DNA of 64,000 nucleotides from Sphagnum compactum (lineage: Eukaryota; Bryophyta; Sphagnopsida; Sphagnales). Of this stretch, positions 33,135 through 44,500 are shown piece after piece. The stretch's first letter is position 1, and every line of letters starts with the position of its first letter. The translations under genes and the position numbers were made by a program. Location: positions 2,418,001-2,482,000 of the forward strand of contig OZ234496.1 in NCBI GenBank assembly GCA_965153455.1, written 5' to 3'. The notes under the pieces are model-generated. The model ran no database searches. It worked only from the letters and a program-made list of their open reading frames with translations, and was not told where the DNA came from.

Positions 33135-36100
33135 TCATGTGTTGAAGCCCATGCGCCCTGCTAGTTTGCTCTCCAGGATTCTTCGGTCAATGGCTGCATT
33201 TACTGAATTCATCTAGACACCCAAGCCCGCATTGAAATAATGAGTCAGCAAGGAAGATGAAAGAACACACTTGCAACCTAAAGTATATCACAGAACCAAC
33301 TGAAGCTCCTGCCTTGTTCCAGGATTTAGCGCCATCACCACAAAAATTGTTGTCCCAATTGTCACCAAGAAAGACACTTCACATTCTAGGATCTATCCCA
33401 TATTCTAGGTGAACAGCTTGAAGAGCACTCAGCTATCAGTATCTAGAGCTGAGCTTACCTGCATTGTCTCATCAAGTGCCTGGTACTGTGAGAGTGAAAT
33501 CCTTCGCTCCTCCTGTAAAGATAACTTACATCAGCTTTGCAAAAGAAGCAAGAGAATGTTCAGCATTCAGCTGACAACAGGAAAATACCAAAGATCCTCA
33601 AAAATCCAGAGCCAGATTGACTCAGGCTACATATTCAACAGTTTCTACACAGTATCCACATTTTGAACTTCTTGGCTGACACAAATGTATCACCATGCAA
33701 ACAACCCACTTGACTAGGGTACCAAAAAATATTGAACATTTCCATACTTTACAGGTTTCTAGGATATTATCATAAGACCTTATGACAACCAAAAAAATTT
33801 CTAACATAAAAGGGAGTGAGATGTGCCCAAACTAAGTGTGGGAAAACTCAAGGTTGCCCAAATTCCCAAAAGCAAGTCTTACAAAGTCAAAGAGTAGGAA
33901 CCTGGAACCAGTGGGTATTGCAAAATGAATCCTGCCCAACAATGGCACCAATCCTACCAAGGCCAGACAAACATATAGTTGCTCAGTTTTCAACTTTTGG
34001 GAAACTGTACAAAGGGCTCAACAAAAAAGAAAAAAAAGAAGAAAATGGGAAATCTAGAGACAGCCGGAGATGACATGATGAGCAGAAAAACTAGATAGAG
34101 GATTAGTACGCTCTGCAGTTCAGCCATCAAGAACAGGCAGGTGGATAAAAATACGGTTCCAATCTATGACACCATATTGCAAAAGAAAAAGGCAAAGTCG
34201 AAAACAGGAACCACATAGTGTTTCTTTGCTGGATACAGCCTCCTTATTTCACTGTGGTAACAGGGGCCCTCAAGTTGCTTCAACTTTTCGCCAAGCACTT
34301 ATCCTCAGTTTCCCACACTTGGACGACTGGTTGAGAGAGTGAACCCTAGTCTTCCTTGGTTTACTATTTGGAATAACATCTAGCATCACCCATTGATGCT
34401 GAACCACCCAGGACCCTAACATCATAACCAATCATACAAGAGGAGTTGACCAAGGAAACCAAGAAGAACATAAAGAGAAGAAAAGATGAAAAATGAAGCA
34501 AACAATGTAGTACAAAGAGAGGAGAGGAACAATGTGGTGAACCTTAAGAGCATGATTTTTTGGGGGAAAAAAATCCAGGAACCTAACCCCAAAGACTCAG
34601 GAATGATTAGGTTTACACTTTTTCTTCACTGGTTGTCTCTGACATCAGTATTGCTTATGGATTGATACTTTTGTAACAACTTTCAGTCACTTAGAATGGT
34701 TGGGAATTGCCACCACTAGCATTTGGCTGTCAGCCCTGCTTGATGGTTTCAGGGTGGAAAAGAATTGCCACCACTAGCATTTTGCTGTCAGCCCTGCTTG
34801 ATGGTTTTAGGGTGGAAAATAGTGACAGAACAGAACACAAGTTGAAACAAAGTATGCAAATTGCAAGCACCCAAAACAGAAACACGGGACAAGGGAAGAT
34901 AAACAAACCATGGACATCATTTCATCATCCCAAACTAAGTAGACCTCATTGGTGCTGATAGCAGGGCCAGGTGGCTTGTTGGAGATGACAGGGGGAGGCC
35001 CAATGGCTGGTCCTCCAGTGTTAGGACCAGAAGCATACATATGGCTCCCAGGAGGTGGAGGGGGCTGAGCACTTGCAGCTGCACACACCCAACACAAGCA
35101 AATGGGTGATCCAAAACACAAAGATCATAAAAACTGAAGACATTTCCAAAAATTCTCCCTGTGTGCAATTGGAAGCCACTGAATTCCCATAATTTCATTG
35201 ACTGAATGAGCCCAGACCTCTGTAGTTGCGGTGTTGAGAACTACATGCAGCTAATGGGACTCAATGTGGCAATCTCATGCCACATGCTATTGCAGACAAA
35301 AGGGATCTAAGACAATAAGGCTGCCACAACAAATGATCCACATTATGATGGAGGGTGCAAGGGGAAATCTCACCTACAGAAGGGACAGGAGGAGGAGGAG
35401 GGCTGGGAATGTGTGCAGGTGGTAGTGGTGGTGGAACCCCAGTACTGTTTTTCTGGAACTCACTGAGACCACGGAATTGTTGTGGCTTAGTACCTTGGCT
35501 CCCAGCAACATGCAGTGGTGGTGGCTGTGGAGGCCTACTTGGTTGCAAGGGAAAGAGGGGCTGTGACGGTGCAGACTGCGGGATGGGACCAGGACCAGAT
35601 GGCAAAGGTGGACCAATGGCAAATAACTGCTGTGAGGGGGGTTTTGTTGATGTGGCAGGGTGAGCAGGTGAGCCTTGACCCTGGATTGGAAATAGTGGCT
35701 GTGGTGGCTGCAGGGGTCGAGGAGGACCCAAGCCTGGCTGCCCTGCTACTGTGGTGCTCATTCTCCACCCCTGTGGAGGGGGGGGCACCTGTGGACTCCA
35801 TGTAGGAGGTGGGCGGTGTGTCATAGAACCAGGAGTTGTATGCCTGCAAAAACAACCAGAAACAGTGTGAGAAGGTCCATGAATCACGATGTGCAAGACT
35901 GTACACATCATATATCTGGTTATACATTACTAAGCAAAGGGACCAAGCATCAATTCTGGGCATAGGAAGCAGAAGGTGCAGCAGTGCCCTTTGCATAAGT
36001 AATCAGCCATCACAGGCAACTAAAATTGTAGCATTAAACATGTCACACAACTGCAAGATTACCCTCAAGATGAAAACTATTCATCTACTTTACACTGCTG

Positions 36101-38653
36101 AGATTCGTGACATGATTGTAAGCTAGTAGCACAGAACAAGGACATCAACACCCATATAGCTAAAGACACATATCTCATGAGATTGCAGAAAATACTCCAC
36201 AATAACACTTTGAAGGTATAACTATTATCTCAGTATGTGCCAAACCAAAAAAAACACCACAAGAATGAGTGCAGTCATAACCTTGTTGTAAGTGTCAGTC
36301 ACAAAGTATCAGACCATCACCTTCATTATGAATGACAATGACTAGCTGCCATTACTTTTGCCTGATTTCATCAGCTCTGAATGGTGGGTGTAGCTAAGTA
36401 AATACCCATCTGCTCAAAATTTCCAGCAATCAATCCTACGAAAATGTGTGTAGTGCACTTGTTGCATTTCTGGAACCAGTCAGGAGACTCAATGATGATG
36501 GTGGCTTCATATTCAAGAGATACATGTACTTGAAAAGGAAAAGAGAATCTACCAGAAAAGACACAATAGACATACACCTGAACTTCCCATGTAAAGAAAA
36601 TGACCGACGCACCTTGAGTGAAAGCATGAATCCAACACCTGGAAGGCAAAGACAGCACATATGTAAGGGTGAAAAGAAAGGACACTTACACAGGTGGCAT
36701 TGGAGCATAGAACGGTTGGGGGGGCATACCAAGACCATTTGTTCTCATGACAACACCCCCCACAAATGGCAATGAGGGGGGGACCTCCACCCGAGCAACC
36801 TTTGCCGGGTTTCTCTCATCTGCAAGGCCACACAATGTTCATGAGAAACAACCCATATCTTCACATTCTTTTGCAGCCAGCACCATTCAACAAGTCAATA
36901 GCATATGTGTCCAAGCTGCAACAAGCTTATCAGGGCAAGTTTCATTTCCAATTAGCTTGCCCCAGTGCAAGCAAGCATTTAAGCCCAAGGCATAGAGAGG
37001 GCTGCATGGATGGTAGTGATTCAGACCTCCTGCACCCTAAACTATGACTAGATATAGCCATAAAGAGACGTAACATTGGATCATACCATCAACATCATCA
37101 CCATCATGTGCTGCCAGAATCTCAGGAGGAATTCCCTCCATGCCATAAATCTCTAGATCAGTCAATGATTCCCGCTCTGGTTTTGCATTTGGCACCCTGC
37201 AACACAGCAATATGGGCCATCAGATCTCAACAGTGCAGCACCAAAATCCTCAGAGAACATGTCTGTGAGATTGCAGAGAAAACTCCACAACAATGTTTTG
37301 AAGGTAACTCATTCTTTCAGTTCTGGCAAAACCAAAATTGACATGACAAAGAATGAGTGCAGTCATAACTTTTATCATTGCTGCACATATCTCTGAGAGA
37401 ACACCCGAAAACCAGGCAACCAGCCAAGCCAAGATTCTAAGACAGGAAAGGGAGAGAGGTCTAAGATCATTCAACCCTTCACTTAGAAACAGCGAGGCTG
37501 CAAAAATAGGACCATGTAACACACATCGAAACTTCCACTAGAGAAGTAGAACTGCCTGCAATTATTACAAAACCTACAGTTTTTATGACATTTTCATGGA
37601 ACTTCAAAGCTGTACAAAGAAAATCAAAAGGCTAGGGCCACAATTTGCTTTTAACTTATTACATGGCATTCAAAGAATACGAAGACTTGAAAATTTCAGA
37701 TTCTGACAAAAGTTGACCTTCAACATGGGTATCTTCAATAGAATCAGTCTCATTGAAATCTGAAAGCAAAATAATGCCTCCTACAAATAAGCAGAATTAT
37801 AAGCAAAAATGGGCATGGACTCAATAACTACCTATCTATTGAGCTGCCAGCCATTTTCTCATACAGATTGAGGAGCACCCTAGGTTGCAAATGTTGAAAG
37901 AAAGTACGGCCAGTGATGAATACTACATTTCAATGAAATCCTTGAGACAATAGTTTCAAGATAACAGGACACTGGGCACAGTCATGAGGTTATGCGAGCC
38001 ACTCACAAAGCTTCAGACCAATCACCTTGATCATGACTTAGCAGTTACAAGCTGCCATGATTACTAACCCAATGACTTCATCGGCTCCCAATGGACAGAC
38101 GGATGGTGGGTGGTTTAGATAAGGGTATAATAAGCTGTACAAAAATTTGGGGGCAAATTGTTTGTACATAATCTTCTGTGTCCTGAGTTTTGTGTCACCA
38201 TTTCTGGAAGCAACAGAAAGATACAATCATTGCTGTTGGCTAGGGTCGAGATTCTGAACTCATAGAATTAGGGTTTCTCCACAGATATAGGTAGAATTTG
38301 GGGTGACACCATTGGCATTCTTCGTACAGAATACCACCACAGACATTTGGAACGCAGACCACGAGCTGTAGCTGGTGGCATCATGCAGATCAAAGAAAAA
38401 AACAGAACAAATCGGTTTGTGGGTGGGTGGGTTGGGCGGGGTAGGGGGGAAGAGAAACGAACTTCGAAATAGACTCCTTGTGCACTTGGAGAACGTGAAT
38501 GACCATGCCTCCAGCGGAAGAGAGCTTCTTGTGACACACGTGACACTTGAAGTGCTTGGCCTTCTGGTGCTGTATCAATACCTTCTCATCCTCAAACTCA
38601 CGCTCACAGTAAAAGCACCACACCATGTACGTCTTCTTCTTCTTCTTCCCCAT
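33135..38653 (-). CDS. SUF4: SUF4/BuGZ-like C2H2 zinc finger protein, 7 exons
   Basis: Exons on the minus strand: 38463-38653, 37087-37196, 36690-36819, 35374-35843, 34909-35078, 33459-33512 and 33135-33212. All introns are GT-AG and the frame runs through to give 400 residues (Arabidopsis SUF4 is about 370). Two zinc fingers, Cys13/Cys16/His29/His34 and Cys37/Cys40/His53/His58, contain the family signature [20 protein letters not shown]. Then come [12 protein letters not shown], an acidic stretch, a long Pro/Gln-rich middle, and the plant block [19 protein letters not shown] with [22 protein letters not shown] resembles the GLEBS motif by which animal BuGZ binds Bub3, and [17 protein letters not shown] closes the protein. 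In Arabidopsis SUF4 acts with FRIGIDA on FLC; animal BuGZ acts at spindles. Which role applies here is open. It faces the PPR gene tail to tail. Introns 1, 2 and 3 hold copies of the interspersed repeat. Confidence 0.95.
34704..34820. repeat. tandem duplication, 2 units of 58 bp, in SUF4 intron 5
   Basis: GAATTGCCACCACTAGCATT, then GCTGTCAGCCCTGCTTGATG and AGGGTGGAAAA, occurs twice in direct succession. Confidence 0.95.
36175..36400 (+). repeat. interspersed repeat family, copy 3
   Basis: In SUF4 intron 3, antisense to the gene. Blocks: GAGATTGCAGAAAATACTCC, CACTTTGAAGGTA, GAATGAGTGCAGTCATAACC, GTCACAAAGTATCAGACCAT and TTTCATCAGCTCTGAATGGT. Confidence 0.7.
36905..37030 (+). repeat. interspersed repeat family, 3' fragment
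   Basis: In SUF4 intron 2. CAAGCTGCAACAAGCTTATC, TTTCATTTCCAATTAGCTTG and ATAGAGAGGGCTGCATGGAT match the last quarter of the copy at 26715-27160. The first part of the unit is missing just before it. Confidence 0.7.
37255..37400 (+). repeat. interspersed repeat family, copy 4
   Basis: In SUF4 intron 1, just upstream of exon 2 in the gene's direction. GAGATTGCAGAGAAAACTCC, ACAACAATGTTTTGAAGGTA and GAATGAGTGCAGTCATAAC are shared with the other copies. Confidence 0.7.
37930..38250 (+). repeat. interspersed repeat family, copy 5
   Basis: In SUF4 intron 1. The first block is eroded. CACTCACAAAGCTTCAGACC, ATCATGACTTAGCAG, AAGCTGCCATGATTAC, CTTCATCGGCTCCCAATGG, TGTCCTGAGTTTTGTGTCAC and GCTGTTGGCTAGGG follow in the family order. 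Confidence 0.7.
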
Positions 38654-39015
38654 CGCCGCACCCGCTTGATTGATGCACACACAACAACACACAGACAACC
38701 AAACCCAAAAGAAGAGCTCTGCTCACCACCACCACCACCACCACCTACTCCCACCAAACTTCGCAACAAAAGAATCTCGCCCCCACTAACCTTCCCCCAA
38801 AAAAAACTCTCCTCCCTCTCCCAACAACAAAAACTGCAGAAATTTTTTTTCTGACACTACAAAAAGAAAAGAAAAAAAAAAGTACCAAAAAACAAAAGAA
38901 ATTTCCCACCCAACAACAAAAAAAAATAAAACTCTCGCCAGCGAACTCCAAAATGCTCAGCGAAAGTTCGCGCACGAACGAACTCCACGCAACGGACTCT
39001 GCGCCCTGCGCTGAA
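38654..39015. promoter_or_regulatory. SUF4 leader and proximal promoter region
   Basis: Rich in CAACAA, CCACCA and A-runs with several CG sites near 38940-39000. On the gene's strand it is a CT/GTTG-rich leader. AGGGTT at 39018 and further ones to 39540 are telo-box-like, but they also belong to the duplication beyond. Confidence 0.35.
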
Positions 39016-39570
39016 ATTAGGGTTCCCACCCCAAACCTAAAAACCGTATACCAAACCCCGTATGTGAAAGTATATACGTATACTTAACATAACATAAACA
39101 GAAATCAACTGGTGTTGCAGTAATAAATCTGCCAAAGTTTATTGGCTCTGCCCATAGGGAAGGAAGAGAATCATAATTAAGCATGGGTGTAGGATTTGGG
39201 CATGAATTGAATTTAGGGTTCTTTGTCCAAAACCTAAAAACCCGTATACCAACCAACGATTTGGGCACAAAATTAGGGTTCTTTGTACAAAACCTTTAAA
39301 AAAAAACCATATACCAAATTTTGATACATAAAAGTGTACATGTGTAAATCGACAAAACTCGTCGTATGGGTGTTGTTGTAAACTTGTCGAAGTTTATTGG
39401 CTTTGCCCATAGGGAAGAGAATTATAAGTAAGCATGGGTGTAGGAGGATTTGGGCATGAATTGAATTTAGGGTTCTTCATCCAAAACCTAAAAAGGTCGT
39501 ATACCAACCTACGATTTGGGCACGAAATTAGGGTTCTTTGTACAAAACCTTAAAAAAAACTGTATATCAA
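39016..39570. repeat. tandem duplication, about 2.2 units of 255 bp
   Basis: The blocks TTAGGGTTCTTTGT, CAAAACCTAAAAA, CGTATACCAA, AAGTTTATTGGCT and TGCCCATAGGGAAG, with AAGCATGGGTGTAGGA and GATTTGGGCATGAATTGAAT, recur with a spacing of about 253-255 bp. It lies directly upstream of the SUF4-like gene. Confidence 0.9.
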
Positions 39571-40830
39571 AATTTGATACATTAAAGGTGTACATGTGTA
39601 TTTTGGGTATAAAATTTTGGCTCAACCTTGACCCAATGTGTGTGAGTGACATTTGGAGTATTATGTAATGCATATGATAGATGGGCATGTTCCATAGAGG
39701 TGCATGCATCTAGATGAAAATGTTATAAACCTAATGAGGAAGTTTGAAGTTTGAACTTGTAGTAAAGGGCAAAGGTCATTATGCAAGGTGATTTGTAAAT
39801 GCATTGAACTACAAAGAAAGAAGAAGAAATGAAAATACAAAGAGCAAGGGCATATTTTAGTACCAATTGAGTTGCTAAAAGTGTAATTTCAAAACTATAT
39901 GGTATATAAATGGAAATCCTAATTCAAGAAATGATAACATAAAAAACAAGCCATTTTAGACATGGGCCAAGTCTTGAAAAGAATTGGAACCAAAACAACT
40001 TGAAGAATCACCTCAACTTTATGGACCTAGAAAGGAATGTGCGACTCAAGTCACAAGACATGTCTAAAGCAAAGTCATCAACCTAGAAAGGAATGTGTGA
40101 CTCAAGTCACAAGACATGTCTAAAGCAAAGTCATCACCAATGCCTAAAATCAGTTTGTATGTTTGTAGTCATAACCTCTTTCTTTTTTCATAACCTAACT
40201 TTTCTTTATTCCCATCCAACTTTCAATTGTTGTGTGTGCTAACAATTTGTTTAGCACTTTGTATTGTTTTATTTCACATGATGATTTTGTAACAATAGGT
40301 GATGCAACATCATGAAGTCATTCAAACCATGTTTTTATTTATTAATAAAAACTTGAAAAAACTTATTCCTTGCATTCACAAGTTGTGGAAACATGATTAA
40401 ATGGAGGGCTTCTTGCAAAGGTAGCTCGTGGGTTCATATTCAGAAGAAATGTTAATAAGATATGTAAGGTCAATTTATAATCCTTTTGAATTTCTTTGTA
40501 AAACTTTGAGTGTTTCTTTGCAACATCAAAATATTCACATGAGAATAACAATTTATGTACATACAAAAATTGTTATTGCTTTGGCTTGTTTAGTATAGGA
40601 GAAGGGTCTACTAGTAGACCTTTTTCCTACGTAAAATGTTGCCATGACAGTGACATTACAGAGGATCAACACTGCAATGATATAGATAGTGAAAAAAGAT
40701 AGGCTAGCAGTGGGTAATTCTCACCCACTGGAAGTTGTTTTGACATGTTAAAGACTACCTTTTGGATTGTGTAAGTTATTTCTATTACAACATCATTGCA
40801 TCGTCAATTAACATATTTCTTCAGTTCAAT
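39571..40830. other. AT-rich non-coding DNA
   Basis: A perfect-looking 56-bp tandem duplication sits at 40025-40137. Nothing else stands out. Confidence 0.55.
40025..40137. repeat. tandem duplication, 2 units of 56 bp
   Basis: ACCTAGAAAGGAATGTG, then GACTCAAGTCACAAGACATG and TCTAAAGCAAAGTCATCA, twice in a row with about one mismatch. Confidence 0.95.
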
Positions 40831-41580
40831 GAGGGACCAAAAGGGGTAGAGGGGTGTGCTGAAGCTCCAGGATTAGACTAGGGCGAGGGACAAGCTTTAT
40901 TTAGTTACTTGAACCTGCATCCAACCAACCAACAAGTTGGTTAGTTCACATTCGGAAGCACTTTCAATGTTAGGACAAGCCACGGGCGACCCTGGACTCA
41001 CATGACTCACCACGGCCCGGACTCGGGGGAAGCCATCACCTTCCCCCATATAGTATTCTCTGCGTTACTCCGTGGCACCTACATCCGAATGACACTTTTT
41101 CTCGGGACTCCGAAGGAGGAGTCCCGAAACTGTCCCGGTTTGGACTCTCGGGACTTTAGGAGTTCATAACTCCTTGCTCAGACCTTCAATTGGGATGAGG
41201 TCTGAAACAAACTTGTATTCCTCCTTGAGAGCTTTCTAACGGTGTGTCGCACTCCACCTGCACACACCGGGGTCGGGTCGATTCCCAACTTTTAGTGGTC
41301 GGGAGTCAAACTGCCAATTTGACTGCCGGCCCTTCTTTCGTCTATAACTTGTGTTGCAGATGTCCGAATGGCTCATGTGAGGCCATTTTCAACATACACA
41401 CTTCAAGACCTTTCCAATGGTATAAAGAACATCTCAAGGCTAGGTGTTTTGACCCCAGCAATCGAACTCTGAATTTTTCGAGAGTCCCGGAGGACTCCCA
41501 AGTCCCCATTTCGAGAGTGTGAATGTCATCCTCACACTCCTTCAAAGTGGGGTTGCGACAACTAGGCCCAATAAACATGG
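40831..41580. other. GC-richer island, possible old retroelement fragment
   Basis: About 750 bp with many CG dinucleotides inside AT-rich flanks. It contains repeated GGGACTCC/GGAGTCCC words, including a perfect 10-bp inverted repeat at 41102-41111 and 41118-41127. The only long frame (41244-41522, 92 codons) resembles nothing. Base composition suggests inserted foreign repeat DNA, such as part of an LTR, but I found no matching second copy or clear ends. Confidence 0.35.
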
Positions 41581-44500
41581 TTCAAGATTTTCCCTCCCAT
41601 TTTGTTGTCACCTAGAAATGCCATGTAGGATCTTAACCTTCTTGGGCTTGGGACCTTGTTTAAGTTACATCATGATTTTCATCTAACAAATAGAAAAGTT
41701 GAATTCTTGGCTCAACTTCCATTTAAACCACAATTTAAAGTGACCTTAATTAATTGGTACAATGGAATGGAGGTGGGTTTGCATGGGGTAAATTGAGAGT
41801 TACCCAAGCTCACTTATACTACTCAAGTTGAAATGGTAGATTATTGTAGTTTTGAAGTGTAATTGATAATTCTTGTCAAAGAAAAACAACCAAAATTGAA
41901 AGTGGGGTGGTTTAAAATTGTGAAACCTTATAAACTTTTCATAACCCAACTTGCTTTATTGACATAATTATGTAAAACTTCACCAACTTATTTGTGCAAA
42001 TCATTGAAATTTTCTATTGTCAAAGGGAGGAATTAATTTGTTGGGTGTTGGTTTTGGTAACTATTTTCTTTTACTTGTGAAGCTTCTATAGTTGTGAACC
42101 TTTATGTAAAACATGACCAAGGGAACAAGACTTTATACATGTGGGGTTAGCAATGACAACATTTGTTAATATCGTGTGAACATTATTTTTGGAAAGGATA
42201 ACGTCAGCTCATGGAGATGAGTGAATTAAAGTTGATAGAATGCATTCAATTATTCTTCTATCACATGGAGTTCAACTTTGTGAACAATGGATGTATGCAT
42301 TACGTTGTGCGTCCTTGTACATTTGTTGCCATGAACACAACATAAAACATGGATACCCAATTGATGAAATGGATTGTGTACATACAAATTAACAAAGGTT
42401 CACAACTAAAAGTTGAGGCAATCCTACCTAGTTTGAAAGGTTGTGAGAAAAATTGCAAAAAAAAGTAGAAACATGGGGAGCACATGTCAAGTTATGAGCC
42501 ATGCACATGTGCTAGGGCCTAAACATGAAGGATGGAAATTTGTGGACATCAAATAGGTACATCATCAAAAAACATGTTGGAAAGGGTATGTTGATGCAAA
42601 TGTTTTCAAATGCAATCCTAAAGTTAATCCAATGGTTTGCCAATGAGTTGTTCAAATGGGAGAAGTCACACCAAAGGTGGCAAGAGGTCACCGGTCACTT
42701 TAAATTGTATTTGAAAAGGAAGATTGTTCCTAATGAATTGAACTTCAAGGCCTTCAAAAAGTTAAGGTAGAGTTCAAACAAAAACCAAAAGAAAATATAA
42801 TAATAATAATAATAATAATATTTTGACTATAAAAATTAGTCCAAAAATTTAATTTTAAACATAAATCAAATTGACCTTTCAATCATATTGGACAAGTCAT
42901 TTTCAACACATATAACTTCATTATAGTTTTTTTAATTAATTGAATGATGAACTATTTGACTAGTCAAATTAAACAATAAAATTTTAACTTACAAAATTTT
43001 CAACAAAGTAAAATTATTTTTAAGTTGCTCCACATTTGTTTTCGAACGATTATCGACAATAATATTTTTGTTGTAAGTAGGTCTTAAATAGGTAAGGAGG
43101 TAGATAATAGTTAAGTAGGTCATAAATAGGTATATGGGTAGGTTGTATATACCTTTTTTTAAAGTATGACCCAAAATTTTATGTATATTTATTGCCTACT
43201 TACTACCCACCCACCTCCTTACCTACCTTGTTGGGATTGTTAAGTAGGTAGATCATAGACTATAAGTAGTCGAATTTATAACATTGTATTGGTCACCAAT
43301 AGTTTAGCCCCTTAGGCATGTATTATAAGTTGCAAGTACAGGATTTTAGAACAGAACATTGAACCTTTGACCTCCATAATGACAAATTGAATCTTTAACC
43401 AACTCATCACAATTTCATGTTTTGATAACATTTTTCAACACATTGTTACAAACATGTTTGAAATGCATTTCTTTTTCATAATTTGTTCAAATAAAAAGAA
43501 TGAATCCTTGTTTTCAAAATCTTTCAAAACTCTATTAATTGAGTTGGACCTATTATATAATTTCAAATCAGTTGTGAAGAATTTTTTTTAAATGAATTAA
43601 ATTCAACTTATTATTGGGTGCATTCATAATTGACCTACCACAACATGAACATGACACAAGTATGCTTAATGTTCTTATGTTTTGAAGTAAAATGATTTTT
43701 TTTGAGATGTGAAACAATGAAGGGTGGGTATAGATGTTTAGTCTTTCAATTGATAGTGGAAAAATGGTTGATAAAACATAATTGAACAAATTTTGAATGT
43801 CCTTTTGAAGTATAAACTAATAAGGAATGTAGGATTCCATGACACTTTCAAAATGATGGTTTTTCATTTAGAGTGCCAAAGTTTTATTTAAAACATCAAA
43901 TAATGTCTCTTATATATATATATATATTTCTCCCTAACTTCCTTCAAACCATTGGAATGTAACCTAATTATGTTTTTTCAAAAATATGATTGTCCTTATT
44001 GATGCAACATTGTTTATGAAAAAATACAAGTTATAGGTTTAATTCCACAAAACGTTGTGTTTTATAATACAACAACTTTATTGCATCATTTAAAAAATAT
44101 TATATTCCATTTGTGGTTTGAATATGAAGCAATTTGAACAAATATTGTTATTCTTATTGATTTATTTTGATAAAACTATGCAAGCGAACACAATTTTTGA
44201 GTTGTGTTTATAGACAATTAAAGACATTTTAAATCATCAAAATTATCATTTTTTTTACCATATTGATCTTAGTGTACTCTTATCTAATTGGGAAAATTAT
44301 TGGGGGATTAATTAATGGTTATCAACATTACTTACTTAAAATCAAGACCTATTAACATTTTAAAACCATATTAGAGTATTTGCAAAATTAGTCATAGTTA
44401 GGATTAAAAATACCTTCAATTTTACTGAAACCTTGGATGTGAAAATAATAAATCTTATGAAAAATACATTACTATAAGGTGTAGACTCAAATTCCTTTTA

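Noticed and set aside
35355-35805. Gly- and Val-rich plus-strand frames
   Set aside because: They are the complement of the Pro-rich exon 4 of the SUF4-like gene.
36371-36738. Minus-strand frames in the direction of the SUF4 gene
   Set aside because: They lie in intron 3; the exon phases join without them and they do not match the family.
41581-42130. Possible LTR junction suggested by CAAAGGGAGGAATT followed by TTGTTGGGTGTTGG
   Set aside because: No second LTR copy, primer-binding site or reverse transcriptase coding was found.
42525-42770. An 81-codon plus-strand frame
   Set aside because: Isolated short frame in AT-rich DNA with no recognisable motif.
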